A stretch of DNA of 11,667 bases from Brachyspira catarrhinii (GTDB lineage: Bacteria > Spirochaetota > Brachyspiria > Brachyspirales > Brachyspiraceae), in the NCBI RefSeq assembly GCF_005518285.1, contig NZ_SJDU01000034.1:1-11667 (forward strand). The letters run 5' to 3'. This document shows positions 1-6,803 of this stretch, one piece after another. Numbering within the stretch: position 1 is the stretch's first letter; each line of letters begins with the position of its first letter. A program made the position numbers and the translations under genes. The notes under the pieces were generated by a model that saw only the letters and a program-made list of their open reading frames with translations, was not told where the DNA came from and did no database searches.

Positions 1-2
1 GC

Positions 3-770
3 TATGAAGTTTGTTTATGCGATATTAAAGAAGAATTTGCGGCTAACGGTAAGGCGAGAATAGCAAAAAGTTTTGACGGCAGAGTTGCAAAAGGAAAAAT
101 GGAAAGAAGCGAAGCGGATAAAATTCTTTCAAAAATTTCGGTAGGTTTGAAAGAAATCTGTAAAGACTGCGATTTGATAGTTGAAGCCGCTTTTGAAAGT
201 ATGGAAGTAAAGAAAACGACATTCAAAGAATTGCATGAAATTTGCAAATCCGACTGCGTATTTTCTTCAAACACTTCCTCTCTATCAATCACGGAAATAG
301 GAGCGGGAATAGGCAGACCGGTTATTGGAATGCACTTCTTCAATCCAGCTCCCGTTATGAAATTGGTTGAAGTTATTTCGGGATTAAACACTCCGAGAGA
401 AGTTGCAGAAAAAATCATAACTATTTCAAAAGAGATAGGAAAAGTTCCAGTAGAAGTTAATGAAACGGCGGGATTTGTCGTAAATAGAATTCTCGTTCCT
501 ATGATTAACGAAGCGATTGACTTATATTCTATGGGCGTAGCGTCCGTGGAAGGAATCGATAACGCCATGAAACTTGGAGCGAATCATCCAATGGGACCTT
601 TGGCTTTGGGAGATTTAATCGGACTCGATATAGTTTTGGCGATTATGGAAGTTCTTCAAAGAGAAACGGGCGACCCTAAATATCGTCCAAGCGCTCTTCT
701 TAGAAAAATGGTTAGAGGAGGCATGCTCGGACAAAAAACGGGAAAAGGCTTTTACGATTATTCAAAATAA
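3..770 (+). CDS. hbd: 3-hydroxybutyryl-CoA dehydrogenase, 5' end cut off by the window
   Basis: This enzyme interconverts acetoacetyl-CoA and 3-hydroxybutyryl-CoA with NAD(P)H in the cytoplasm, a step of butyrate formation. About 255 residues are visible, and the frame is open to the window edge. Roughly 24 residues with the GxGxxG dinucleotide loop lie upstream, so the first in-frame ATG at 99 is not the true start. Visible family landmarks are the end of the Rossmann fold ([12 protein letters not shown]), [25 protein letters not shown] with the catalytic His at 333-335, the linker [18 protein letters not shown] that opens the C-terminal helical domain, and [13 protein letters not shown]. 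The C-terminus GKGFYDYSK matches the end of clostridial Hbd proteins, so the 3' end is complete. A terminator follows 40 bases downstream, which suggests this is the last gene of its transcript. Confidence 0.95.
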   Translation, partial: YEVCLCDIKEEFAANGKARIAKSFDGRVAKGKMERSEADKILSKISVGLKEICKDCDLIVEAAFESMEVKKTTFKELHEICKSDCVFSSNTSSLSITEIGAGIGRPVIGMHFFNPAPVMKLVEVISGLNTPREVAEKIITISKEIGKVPVEVNETAGFVVNRILVPMINEAIDLYSMGVASVEGIDNAMKLGANHPMGPLALGDLIGLDIVLAIMEVLQRETGDPKYRPSALLRKMVRGGMLGQKTGKGFYDYSK

Positions 771-809
771 AAATAGTTTATTAAAATAATAGTTAAACTT
801 CAAAATATG

Positions 810-840
810 AGACGCTCCTTAAAATGAGGCGCGTCTTTTT
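810..840 (+). terminator. Rho-independent terminator of hbd
   Basis: AGACGC (810-815) pairs perfectly with GCGTCT (831-836). The stem continues through CCT/AGG after one mismatch, closes on an A/T-rich loop and is followed by a run of T (836-840). The GC-rich stem stands out from the AT-rich surroundings. Confidence 0.88.
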
Positions 841-877
841 ATTAAAAATCAATACAAAAAATTAATATAATTAAAAT

Positions 878-1441
878 ATGAGCAAAATAAGAGTTTGGAC
901 TAAACAGCATGAAAATGTTTTGAAAGAATTAAAATCTACGGGAAGATATATCGCTAAAAAAGAATATATAATAATGGATTTGCAAGAACATGCGAATATA
1001 GTTTTGGAAGCTTATGATTGGCTTGTAAAAAATTCTCCCAACGCAAACGATAAACCTAAAGATGTAGAATTTCCCGTTTGGGTTTCTTTTGCAAGAGACT
1101 CTACGATGATTTTAAGCGAAAAAACTATAATTTTGGAGCTTGAAATCGAAGAATCTTTGATTACAAAAATAAATATAGTAAAATGGGGAATGATTTTGAA
1201 TTACGCATATTTGCCCGAAAACGAATCGGATGAAAATCGTCATAGAAAACTTTTGGCAAATTATAGAATAAGCGACACGCAGGCTTATATGAGTCAATTT
1301 TATCCGCAAATTAAAAGAGAGATTATAGAGAGCTGGAAACGGCTTTTTGATTTTAAAAACGATATTCAAAAAAATATGTCCGATTATTACGGCAATATTT
1401 GGGAGATAAAAGAGGAATGGGTAAAGAAAATAATAAAATAA
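878..1441 (+). CDS. DUF3841-like protein, first copy of a tandem pair
   Basis: This is a 187-residue soluble protein with no signal peptide or membrane segment. It resembles the DUF3841 family as I remember it. The pattern is an N-terminal [LV]WTxQ-type opening (here RVWTKQHENVL), a Y-x-W-hydrophobic segment (AYDWLVKN) followed by Pro-rich residues and FPVWVSF, a middle acidic stretch (ILELEIEESLI), then SQFYPQIKREIIESWKRLFDF and a C-terminal W-x-[IL]-K-x-x-W motif (IWEIKEEWV). Family function is unknown, so none is assigned. The next gene overlaps it and encodes a diverged paralogue. No Shine-Dalgarno sequence precedes the ATG. A TATAAT at 866-871 sits where it would put the transcript start near the ATG itself. 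The family call rests on recalled motif pattern and not on a search. Confidence 0.8.
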   Translation: MSKIRVWTKQHENVLKELKSTGRYIAKKEYIIMDLQEHANIVLEAYDWLVKNSPNANDKPKDVEFPVWVSFARDSTMILSEKTIILELEIEESLITKINIVKWGMILNYAYLPENESDENRHRKLLANYRISDTQAYMSQFYPQIKREIIESWKRLFDFKNDIQKNMSDYYGNIWEIKEEWVKKIIK

Positions 1442-1995
1442 AATTATATACTTCGCAGTCCGATATAGTTTTGCAAATTATAGAAAAAGACGGAGTATGC
1501 TATTCAAAAAAAGAATTTGTTAGTAAAAAATATTCTGAAAGCGCGCCTATTTTTATAACGGCGTATTCTTGGTTTGTAAAAGAGTTTGCAAAAATAATTC
1601 CGAAGCCAGAAAAAGCGGAATATCCGTATTGGGCTTTCAAAGAATTATATAATTTAGACGATTCTGGCGGAGGCAATGTTCTTAAGTTAAATGTTCCATT
1701 GGAAGAAGTCGTATTATTCGATTTGTTCGATTGGAATAAAATTATTTGTATGAAATATATCGGAGAGAACGAGGAAGACGAAAAAGAATTTAAAGAAAAC
1801 ATTAAAAAATTAGGGCTAAAAGAAACCGATATTACGCTTACAAATTTTTATCCCGAATTGAAACAAAAAATAACGGAAAGCTGGATGCGACTTTTTAGAA
1901 ATAATGAAAATATAAAAAACGGAAACGAAGAAGGAATCGGCGGAGTTCAAGCGGGACTTTGGCGAATAAAAAAAGAATGGATTATAAAAGAATAA
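1417..1995 (+). CDS. DUF3841-like protein, second copy of a tandem pair
   Basis: This 192-residue paralogue of the preceding gene overlaps its last 25 bases in another frame, so the two are probably co-transcribed and translationally coupled. Shared landmarks are LYTSQSDIVLQII near the N-terminus, AYSWFVKEF, YPYWAF, LNVPLEEVVLFDLFDW in the middle (the family's hydrophobic-acidic-Trp block), NFYPELKQKITESWMRLF, and QAGLWRIKKEWI at the end. The ATG at 1417 was chosen because the paralogue starts equally close to its Trp/Tyr-Thr-x-Gln motif. A TTG at 1399 would add six residues (LGDKRG region) that have no counterpart. GGAG at 1402-1405 could serve as a somewhat distant ribosome binding site. 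The function is unknown. Retention of two diverged copies argues for some specialisation rather than a fresh duplication. Confidence 0.8.
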   Translation: MGKENNKIKLYTSQSDIVLQIIEKDGVCYSKKEFVSKKYSESAPIFITAYSWFVKEFAKIIPKPEKAEYPYWAFKELYNLDDSGGGNVLKLNVPLEEVVLFDLFDWNKIICMKYIGENEEDEKEFKENIKKLGLKETDITLTNFYPELKQKITESWMRLFRNNENIKNGNEEGIGGVQAGLWRIKKEWIIKE

Positions 1996-2054
1996 ATTAA
2001 AAATGAAATTAAATTTTTTAAAATATCGCTAATTAAATTAAGAATGTTTAAAAA

Positions 2055-2087
2055 AATCGCTTCCCGCAGGGACGCCCTCGTAATGAC
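2055..2087 (+). repeat. Right-arm fragment of the dispersed palindromic repeat
   Basis: The stretch ends with CTCGTAATGAC (2077-2087), the same right-arm terminus seen at 2321-2331 and 2429-2439. It is preceded by ATCGCTTC, corresponding to the GATTACTTC inner part of the other arms. Between them lies AGGG-ACG-CCCT (2068-2078), a small hairpin. No matching left arm precedes it, so it looks like a solo or truncated arm. Confidence 0.7.
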
Positions 2088-2099
2088 ATTATATTATTA

Positions 2100-2158
2100 G
2101 TCATTGCAACTTTTACTTTTTCCGTCATTGCGACTTTTACTTTTTCCGTCATTGCGAG
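2100..2158 (+). repeat. 24-bp direct tandem repeat, two and a half copies
   Basis: Units begin at 2100, 2124 and 2148, each opening with GTCATTGC(A/G)A and continuing ACTTTTACTTTTTCC. The first two units differ at one base (A/G). The third retains only GTCATTGCGAG and then becomes the left arm of the next palindromic element. A related 23-bp unit recurs at 2346-2368, again directly before a GTCATTGCGAG arm. The repeat therefore looks like duplication of an arm terminus plus its pyrimidine-rich flank. Confidence 0.8.
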
Positions 2159-2331
2159 CATTTTTAATGCGAAGCAATCCACTTAATAACAAGGGGTTTC
2201 AACCCCTTGCGTGCTTCTCTCTGAAATGTTAACACAATGGGCTTGCCAAAGGCACACAGCGTGAAGCCACATTGTTATCAAAAAAGCATCAATCCACATT
2301 TAGATTACTTCGGCTATCGCCTCGTAATGAC
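2148..2331. repeat. Composite palindromic (MITE/REP-like) element, about 184 bp
   Basis: The left arm (2148-2180) reads GTCATTGCGAG, a small GCATT-TTT-AATGC hairpin, then GAAGCAATCC. The right arm (2303-2331) is its imperfect reverse complement: GATTACTTCGG, a short hairpin, CTCGTAATGAC. Between the arms are a perfect 9-bp inverted repeat with a 2-base loop (CAAGGGGTT/AACCCCTTG, 2190-2209) and a second imperfect inverted repeat (about 2228-2280). No transposase or coding sequence is present, so if it is mobile it must be non-autonomous. The GTCATTGCGAG...GAAGCAATCC motif is a type of dispersed repeat I recall from several AT-rich bacterial genomes; its copy number here cannot be judged from one window. 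Confidence 0.75.
2190..2209. repeat. Perfect inverted repeat inside the composite element
   Basis: CAAGGGGTT (2190-2198), loop TC, AACCCCTTG (2201-2209). The stem is 9 bp with four G-C pairs in a row. It is not followed by a T-run on either strand, so it is not a standard intrinsic terminator. Confidence 0.8.
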
Positions 2332-2368
2332 CTCCTTTTTTCCTCGTCATTGCGATTTTCACTTTCCC

Positions 2369-2439
2369 GTCATTGCGAGCGTTAGCGAAGCAATCTATAC
2401 TGTGTGGATTACTTCGGGGCTAAAGCCCCTCGTAATGAC
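2369..2439. repeat. Short palindromic repeat element, 71 bp
   Basis: The left arm is GTCATTGCGAG-CGTTAGCG-AAGCAATC (2369-2395). The right arm is GATTACTTC-GGGGCTAAAGCCCC-TCGTAATGAC (2407-2439). The arms are imperfect reverse complements at their conserved ends. Each carries a different small hairpin in the middle: CGTTAGCG on the left, and a GGGGC/GCCCC stem with loop TAAA on the right (2416-2429). This is the compact version of the element at 2148-2331. Confidence 0.8.
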
Positions 2440-2658
2440 TTCCTTTCTTTCACTTTCCACACCTAATATAACAAACTTTGCAAATTTGTCAACAACTTTT
2501 TTTAGTTATTGAACTTTCAAATCCGCGCTAATTTCTTATTAAAATTTTCCTCAATCCTTATTAATAATCATTACGCCATAAATATAATAAATTTCTATAA
2601 AAAGTCAATAATTTTTTTTAAATTTTTTCTTATTAATATCGGATTTTTATGTGTAAAT

Positions 2659-2686
2659 ATTATGTTATTTAGTTAACATAATTTTT
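2659..2686 (+). terminator. Possible weak terminator hairpin
   Basis: A 9-bp inverted repeat (2659-2667 with 2674-2682, core TTATGTTA/TAACATAA, 6-base loop) is followed on the plus strand by TTTTT (2682-2686). The stem has only one G-C pair, so termination would be weak. In the plus direction it could stop read-through from the DUF3841 pair. In the minus direction it lies about 25 bases past the lipoprotein stop codon but lacks a proper T-run. Confidence 0.4.
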
Positions 2687-2708
2687 ATATCGAATAAAAT
2701 TTTATAAT

Positions 2709-3119
2709 TTAGAAAGAATTTATTTTATTCAAAACGCTATTTTCTATACTGAAAGTTGGGACCATATTTTTTGATAGGCTTATATTTGCCGTTGTGTTTT
2801 GGTTAAAAGTTATTTTTCCCTTTATATTTTCCGCTTCAATATTATAAATATTTTCTTCTAAACTCGATATATAAATTGCCCCAATATCTTCATAATCTAA
2901 TCCTTGAATGTTGTCTAAATTATCTCCCGCAAAATATATTGTCAAACCTCCGTTTGCCACTCTCATATATAAAAAATTATCATTGTCTAATACTGGGCTT
3001 TCGCTTCTGTAATGTCCGTCAAAAGTATAAGGAATGCCCAAATATACGGTTGGGATGGTGCATCCAAAAGTAAGTAAACTCGTTAAAAATAGTATAGAAA
3101 ATTTTGTGAATAATTTCAT
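2709..3119 (-). CDS. Putative small lipoprotein of unknown function
   Basis: This is a 136-residue protein with a lipoprotein signal: Lys2 and Lys6, a hydrophobic core (FSILFLTSLL), and a lipobox LTFGC with the lipidated Cys at residue 20. Position -2 is Phe, which fits the relaxed spirochete lipobox and not the strict E. coli form. The mature part is acidic and beta-prone with no repeat or motif that I recognise (FDGHYRSESPVLDNDNFLYMRV, GGLTIYFAGDNL). It would be anchored in the inner or outer membrane facing the periplasm or surface. It is transcribed away from the yjbQ gene, with 183 bases between the two start codons. No good Shine-Dalgarno sequence precedes the start. Function is not assigned. 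Confidence 0.75.
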   Translation of the reverse strand: MKLFTKFSILFLTSLLTFGCTIPTVYLGIPYTFDGHYRSESPVLDNDNFLYMRVANGGLTIYFAGDNLDNIQGLDYEDIGAIYISSLEENIYNIEAENIKGKITFNQNTTANISLSKNMVPTFSIENSVLNKINSF

Positions 3120-3174
3120 TATTTTTTATTAATTCATTACTTATTTTAAATTTAAATTACAGTTAATTATCGGA

Positions 3175-3187
3175 TTTTTTTTTTTTT
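3175..3187. repeat. Homopolymer of 13 T between divergent genes
   Basis: Thirteen T in a row on the plus strand (13 A on the minus strand) lie 56-68 bases upstream of the lipoprotein start codon. On the minus strand the tract is followed by TCC and then GATAAT (3171-3166), a plausible -10. The tract would therefore fill most of that promoter's spacer. Tracts of this length are prone to slippage. Confidence 0.85.
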
Positions 3188-3219
3188 CTTATATATTTAT
3201 TTGGAAATATTAAATTTTT

Positions 3220-3247
3220 TTGACAATTTTTATTTGTTTTATATAAT
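3220..3247 (+). promoter_or_regulatory. Sigma70-type promoter for the yjbQ-family gene
   Basis: Perfect -35 TTGACA (3220-3225) and perfect -10 TATAAT (3242-3247) with a 16-base spacer. The expected transcript start near 3254 gives a leader of about 50 bases. The ribosome binding site GGAGA (3293-3297) is five bases before the ATG. It probably drives both the yjbQ-family gene and the AddB-like gene. Confidence 0.8.
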
Positions 3248-3302
3248 TTTAAAATGTTAAAAAATATAAATTATAAAAAGAATTATTAAGTCGGAGATAC
3301 AA

Positions 3303-3719
3303 ATGAAATCTTACAGAAAAGTATTGGATATTAATTATCCTAAAAGAAGAGGCTACATAAATATAACTCCAGAAGTTCAAAAATGTTTGGAAGAAAGCGA
3401 AATAAAAGAAGGATTAATTTTATGCAACGCTATGAATATAACTGCGAGCGTATTCATAAACGATGACGAAAGCGGACTTCATAACGATTTTGAAGTTTGG
3501 CTTGAAAAATTAGCGCCCGAAAAACCGCATAGTCAATATAAACATAACGGCTACGAAGATAACGCTGACGCTCACATGAAAAGGCAGATAATGGGACGCG
3601 AAGTAGTAGTCGCAATTACAAACGGGAAATTGGACTTTGGAACTTGGGAGCAGATTTTTTACGGCGAATATGACGGAAAAAGAAATAAAAGAGTTTTAAT
3701 AAAAATTATAGGAGAGTAA
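3303..3719 (+). CDS. yjbQ: YjbQ/UPF0047 family protein
   Basis: This is a full-length (138-residue) member of the YjbQ (UPF0047) family, a small beta-sandwich protein. E. coli YjbQ shows a weak thiamine-phosphate-synthase activity, but the physiological role is unsettled. Family landmarks in order are [14 protein letters not shown] (residues 43-56), [11 protein letters not shown] (62-72), the signature NADAH (87-91) followed by KRQIMG, then [20 protein letters not shown] (108-127) and the closing RVLIKIIGE. Residue 45 is Asn (codon AAT, 3435-3437) where the family usually has His in the HxTA position; the rest of the pocket, including NADAH, is intact. It is first in a likely two-gene transcript with the AddB-like gene 23 bases downstream; no functional link between the two is known. 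Confidence 0.92.
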   Translation: MKSYRKVLDINYPKRRGYINITPEVQKCLEESEIKEGLILCNAMNITASVFINDDESGLHNDFEVWLEKLAPEKPHSQYKHNGYEDNADAHMKRQIMGREVVVAITNGKLDFGTWEQIFYGEYDGKRNKRVLIKIIGE

Positions 3720-3742
3720 ATATTTATAAGTTGTATAATAAA

Positions 3743-6700
3743 ATGTCTAAATTAATTTTATTTCCAAACTCAAAAGCGAGAGACTATTATTTATATAGTT
3801 TGCATAATTATTATTCTCTCGATATAACCGATTATAAAACTTTGTCCGAATTCTATAGAATGTCGATTGATAAATTTTTTAAAAAATATTCTATCCAAAA
3901 TGAAGTTTATCGTTTGGAAGAATCGACAGCGATAATTAATCTATACGAAGCTTTAATTGAATTTACGAATAAAAATAAAAATTCAATAATAGCGAAGCAA
4001 AATAAAAATTACGAACTCGCTTCTCATATTTATAATTTTATCGAGGAGACGACTTTTGCGAAAATCTTAATCGGCAAAAATGACGAAGATTTGGATTTTT
4101 TGGAAGATATAAAAAAAATAATTTCAATATATAAAAAAAATAACGAATCAAAAAAATTATTGGACGAATACGATATTTTTGAATTATTTATAAACGCTAT
4201 AAACAAAAAAGAAATAAACGATTTTAGAGAATATGAAACGATAGAGATTTATAATTTTGAAAGCGTTCCGTTAAGATATTCAATATTTTTGGAAGCGTTA
4301 AAGAAAAATTATAATATCGATATAAAAGCGTTTATACCTTACGATATTAAAAATTTATTTCCTAATTATAAAGAATTTTATCAAGGAATCGATAATTTAA
4401 AAAATTCCGACATTAAAAATTTTGCAAAAACTTTGATTAATAAAAACGATAAAGAAAAACTAAATAAATATAAAGAACAAATAAAATTAATCGCGGGATT
4501 CGGAATCAAACAGGAAATAGACACGGTAATTGACGAAGTTATAAAACTTGAAAATTCGGGAATTCCTTTAAGCGAAATTGCTTTAATATTTTCCGACACT
4601 CAAAAATACAGAGAAGCTATATCGGAGAGATTAAAAGAATGCAATTTAAAATTTAATCAGCGAAGAGGAAATTTTATTTGGAGAATGCCTCTTATTCCCG
4701 TTTTGACTTCTATATTTTTTATATTGAACAGAGAGATGGAAATCGATACGGACGCTTTGATAAAATTATTGTCGTCTCCTTATTTGACGAATATTGAAGG
4801 AATCAATCCTTATAACATAAGAGAATTATTATATAAAGAATTTGAACTTTTTAAAAAAATGCCTTTGAAAGATTTTTTATACAAAATAGAAAATGTTAAA
4901 AATAATGAAGAATATAAAGATTTTTCAAATTCAATAATAAAATTAACCGAATTATTAAAACAACTTATATCCGCCGACAATTATAATAAAATTGGTTCGA
5001 TTTATATTGAAATATTAAAATTCTTAAAAATAGATTTAATATTTGAAGAAGATATAGAGGACGAAAAAAATTATAATTCCGTTTATATAGAAAAAGACGA
5101 AATTTTTTACAGAGATAATAATTCTTTATCCATTTTTATAGAAATCGTCCTAAAACTTTCGGCGAACGATAATTCCACAAAAATATCTTCAGCAGATTTT
5201 CACGAGGCTTTGAATTTATTGATAAGAGACGAATATTTGAAAAACGAAGACAACAAAGAAATTTCATTAACGATAAGCAATTTATACGAAGCGAGAGGAC
5301 TTAAAGCAAAATATTTATTCATACTCGGAGCGAATAACGATTTTATAAACAGAAAACCCGACACATTTTTTATAAGCAATAAAGTAAGAGAAGCTATAAA
5401 CAATAAATATAAAAAATATGTTTTCAATACTCAAAATTTATTAAGCGATATTTCTTACGCCTTGTTTTTGAATATTCTTTCTTCATGCTACGATAATACA
5501 ACGGTTTATTTTTCGTTTAGATTAAAAGATAAAGACGGAAATTTGGAAATTCCTTTTTTCTATATTGAAGATTTATTTACGGAATTAACGAACGAAGATT
5601 TTAAATTTGAAAATTTGAAAGAAAATAAATTTATCGAATTCATTTATCGAGAAAATTATATTCCGAACGGAGAGAATATTCATAATCAAAAAGAAAATAT
5701 GATGAGTTTGTTTTTTTATAAAGAAAATTATAAATATTCGAATAATATCGTTTTCGATAAAAATATTAAAAATGCAGTTAGTTCGGTTTACGGCAAGGAC
5801 GATATAATCGGTTATACAAACAATGAAAATTTTATTTCAATTTTAAAAGAAGATTTGGCAAGGACAATTTCCGTAAGCAAAATAAAAGAGATAATGGAAT
5901 GCCCGATAAAATATATTTACACGAGATTATTTGAAAGAGATTCGATTGATTCTTTGATTATGGGAATCGATTATATGGAAAAAGGAAGTATTTACCATGA
6001 TATTTTTGAAAGTTTTTATAAGAAAGTGAAAGAAAAATTTAATAACGATTGCAAATTAAAAGAATCGAATTTTGAAACTTATAAAACCATATCGAAAGAA
6101 ACGATTGAAGAATGCTTAAATAAAATAAAAATATATGACAATATCGACAGAGAGGTTATCGAAGAAGAAATTAATAATGTAATGGATTCCTTTATAAAAT
6201 ACGAAATTGATTTGGCAAAAATTAGCGATTATATTCCAAACGATTTTGAAAAGAAAATAAACGAAATGGAAATTTATTCTTACGATAATCATAATATAAA
6301 AATAAGCGGGCGAATCGACAGAATAGATTTTAGTTATTCAAGCGAGGGCAAAATAAACGGAATAAGAATTGTCGATTATAAGGCGAGTTCTTATCGAAAA
6401 GAATTGAAAAAAAACATGTCTATCGAAGAAATTATTAACGCGTATTTACAGCCGATTTTATATTTAAAATTTGCAATAGACGAATATATAATAAAACCTT
6501 ATAAAGAAAATAAAAAAATAAAAAATATTGATATAGACGAATTAGTCGAAAGATGCGAAGTCGTGTTTGCAGTTTATAAAGAATCGGACATCGTCAATAA
6601 GGAAGATTATATTGTTTTTGACGACAAAGACATTCTTTTGACAATTTGCGGCTATAAAGACGGAGATTTTAATTTAACCAAATATTTTGACGAAGTATTT

Positions 6701-6802
6701 AAAAATATTTTTGAAGATAAATTAATTCCAATTTCGGGAAAAGAGCAATGCGAAAATTGTATAAACTCTCAATATTGCGAATACGCTTATAACGAAGAAT
6801 AG
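3743..6802 (+). CDS. AddB-like PD-(D/E)XK nuclease (helicase-exonuclease subunit)
   Basis: This 1019-residue protein has the organisation of AddB/RexB, the second subunit of the AddAB helicase-nuclease that processes double-strand breaks for RecA. The N-terminal two thirds is a degenerate SF1 helicase-like region. Its first strand reads LILFPNSKARD with no Walker A lysine motif, and a motif resembling helicase V occurs as YEARGLKAKYLFILGAN. The C-terminal nuclease domain is complete: His752 (GSIYHDIFE), Asp859 (GRIDRID), Asp878 and Lys880 (IVDYKAS), and Gln903 with Tyr907 (LQPILY). Four cysteines match the iron-sulfur staple of AddB: Cys720 (MECPIKY), then Cys1003, Cys1006 and Cys1012 (CENC followed by CEY). 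A TTG at 3731 would add four residues; the ATG was preferred because its product begins directly at the first strand. Neither start has a clear Shine-Dalgarno sequence. The AddA partner is not in the window. The stop codon is one base from that of the convergent gene. Confidence 0.85.
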   Translation: MSKLILFPNSKARDYYLYSLHNYYSLDITDYKTLSEFYRMSIDKFFKKYSIQNEVYRLEESTAIINLYEALIEFTNKNKNSIIAKQNKNYELASHIYNFIEETTFAKILIGKNDEDLDFLEDIKKIISIYKKNNESKKLLDEYDIFELFINAINKKEINDFREYETIEIYNFESVPLRYSIFLEALKKNYNIDIKAFIPYDIKNLFPNYKEFYQGIDNLKNSDIKNFAKTLINKNDKEKLNKYKEQIKLIAGFGIKQEIDTVIDEVIKLENSGIPLSEIALIFSDTQKYREAISERLKECNLKFNQRRGNFIWRMPLIPVLTSIFFILNREMEIDTDALIKLLSSPYLTNIEGINPYNIRELLYKEFELFKKMPLKDFLYKIENVKNNEEYKDFSNSIIKLTELLKQLISADNYNKIGSIYIEILKFLKIDLIFEEDIEDEKNYNSVYIEKDEIFYRDNNSLSIFIEIVLKLSANDNSTKISSADFHEALNLLIRDEYLKNEDNKEISLTISNLYEARGLKAKYLFILGANNDFINRKPDTFFISNKVREAINNKYKKYVFNTQNLLSDISYALFLNILSSCYDNTTVYFSFRLKDKDGNLEIPFFYIEDLFTELTNEDFKFENLKENKFIEFIYRENYIPNGENIHNQKENMMSLFFYKENYKYSNNIVFDKNIKNAVSSVYGKDDIIGYTNNENFISILKEDLARTISVSKIKEIMECPIKYIYTRLFERDSIDSLIMGIDYMEKGSIYHDIFESFYKKVKEKFNNDCKLKESNFETYKTISKETIEECLNKIKIYDNIDREVIEEEINNVMDSFIKYEIDLAKISDYIPNDFEKKINEMEIYSYDNHNIKISGRIDRIDFSYSSEGKINGIRIVDYKASSYRKELKKNMSIEEIINAYLQPILYLKFAIDEYIIKPYKENKKIKNIDIDELVERCEVVFAVYKESDIVNKEDYIVFDDKDILLTICGYKDGDFNLTKYFDEVFKNIFEDKLIPISGKEQCENCINSQYCEYAYNEE

Positions 6803-6803
6803 A

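Larger units (their letters stand above)
1996..2708. other. Gene-free stretch of about 710 bases: repeat mosaic then AT-rich sequence
   Basis: No convincing gene lies here. The first half (about 2055-2439) is built from palindromic dispersed-repeat modules, listed separately. The second half (2440-2658) is T/A-rich with stop codons in all frames. It shows no tRNA, no structured RNA and no recognisable remnant of a gene. A 9-bp hairpin at 2659-2682 lies at its end. Confidence 0.75.

Noticed and set aside
2..568. 188-codon minus-strand open frame opposite hbd
   Set aside because: It is antisense to a well-conserved hbd reading frame and lacks a recognisable domain or ribosome binding site.
1399..1416. 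TTG start for the second DUF3841-type gene
   Set aside because: The six added residues have no counterpart in the paralogue, and the ATG at 1417 gives an aligned N-terminus.
2100..2158. CRISPR-like direct repeats
   Set aside because: The 24-bp units are contiguous with no unique spacers, and no cas genes are near.
2237..2512. 91-codon plus-strand open frame
   Set aside because: It runs through the palindromic repeat mosaic; segments such as VIASVSEAI are the typical spurious translation of this repeat type. It has no ribosome binding site and no protein-like composition.
3254..3302. Riboswitch (for example TPP) in the yjbQ leader
   Set aside because: The leader of about 50 bases is too short and AT-rich, with no conserved TPP-box sequence visible.
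3734..3739. TATAAT just before the AddB-like ATG as a separate promoter
   Set aside because: No -35 is present at a suitable distance, and its start point would fall inside the coding sequence. Transcription from the upstream yjbQ promoter is simpler.
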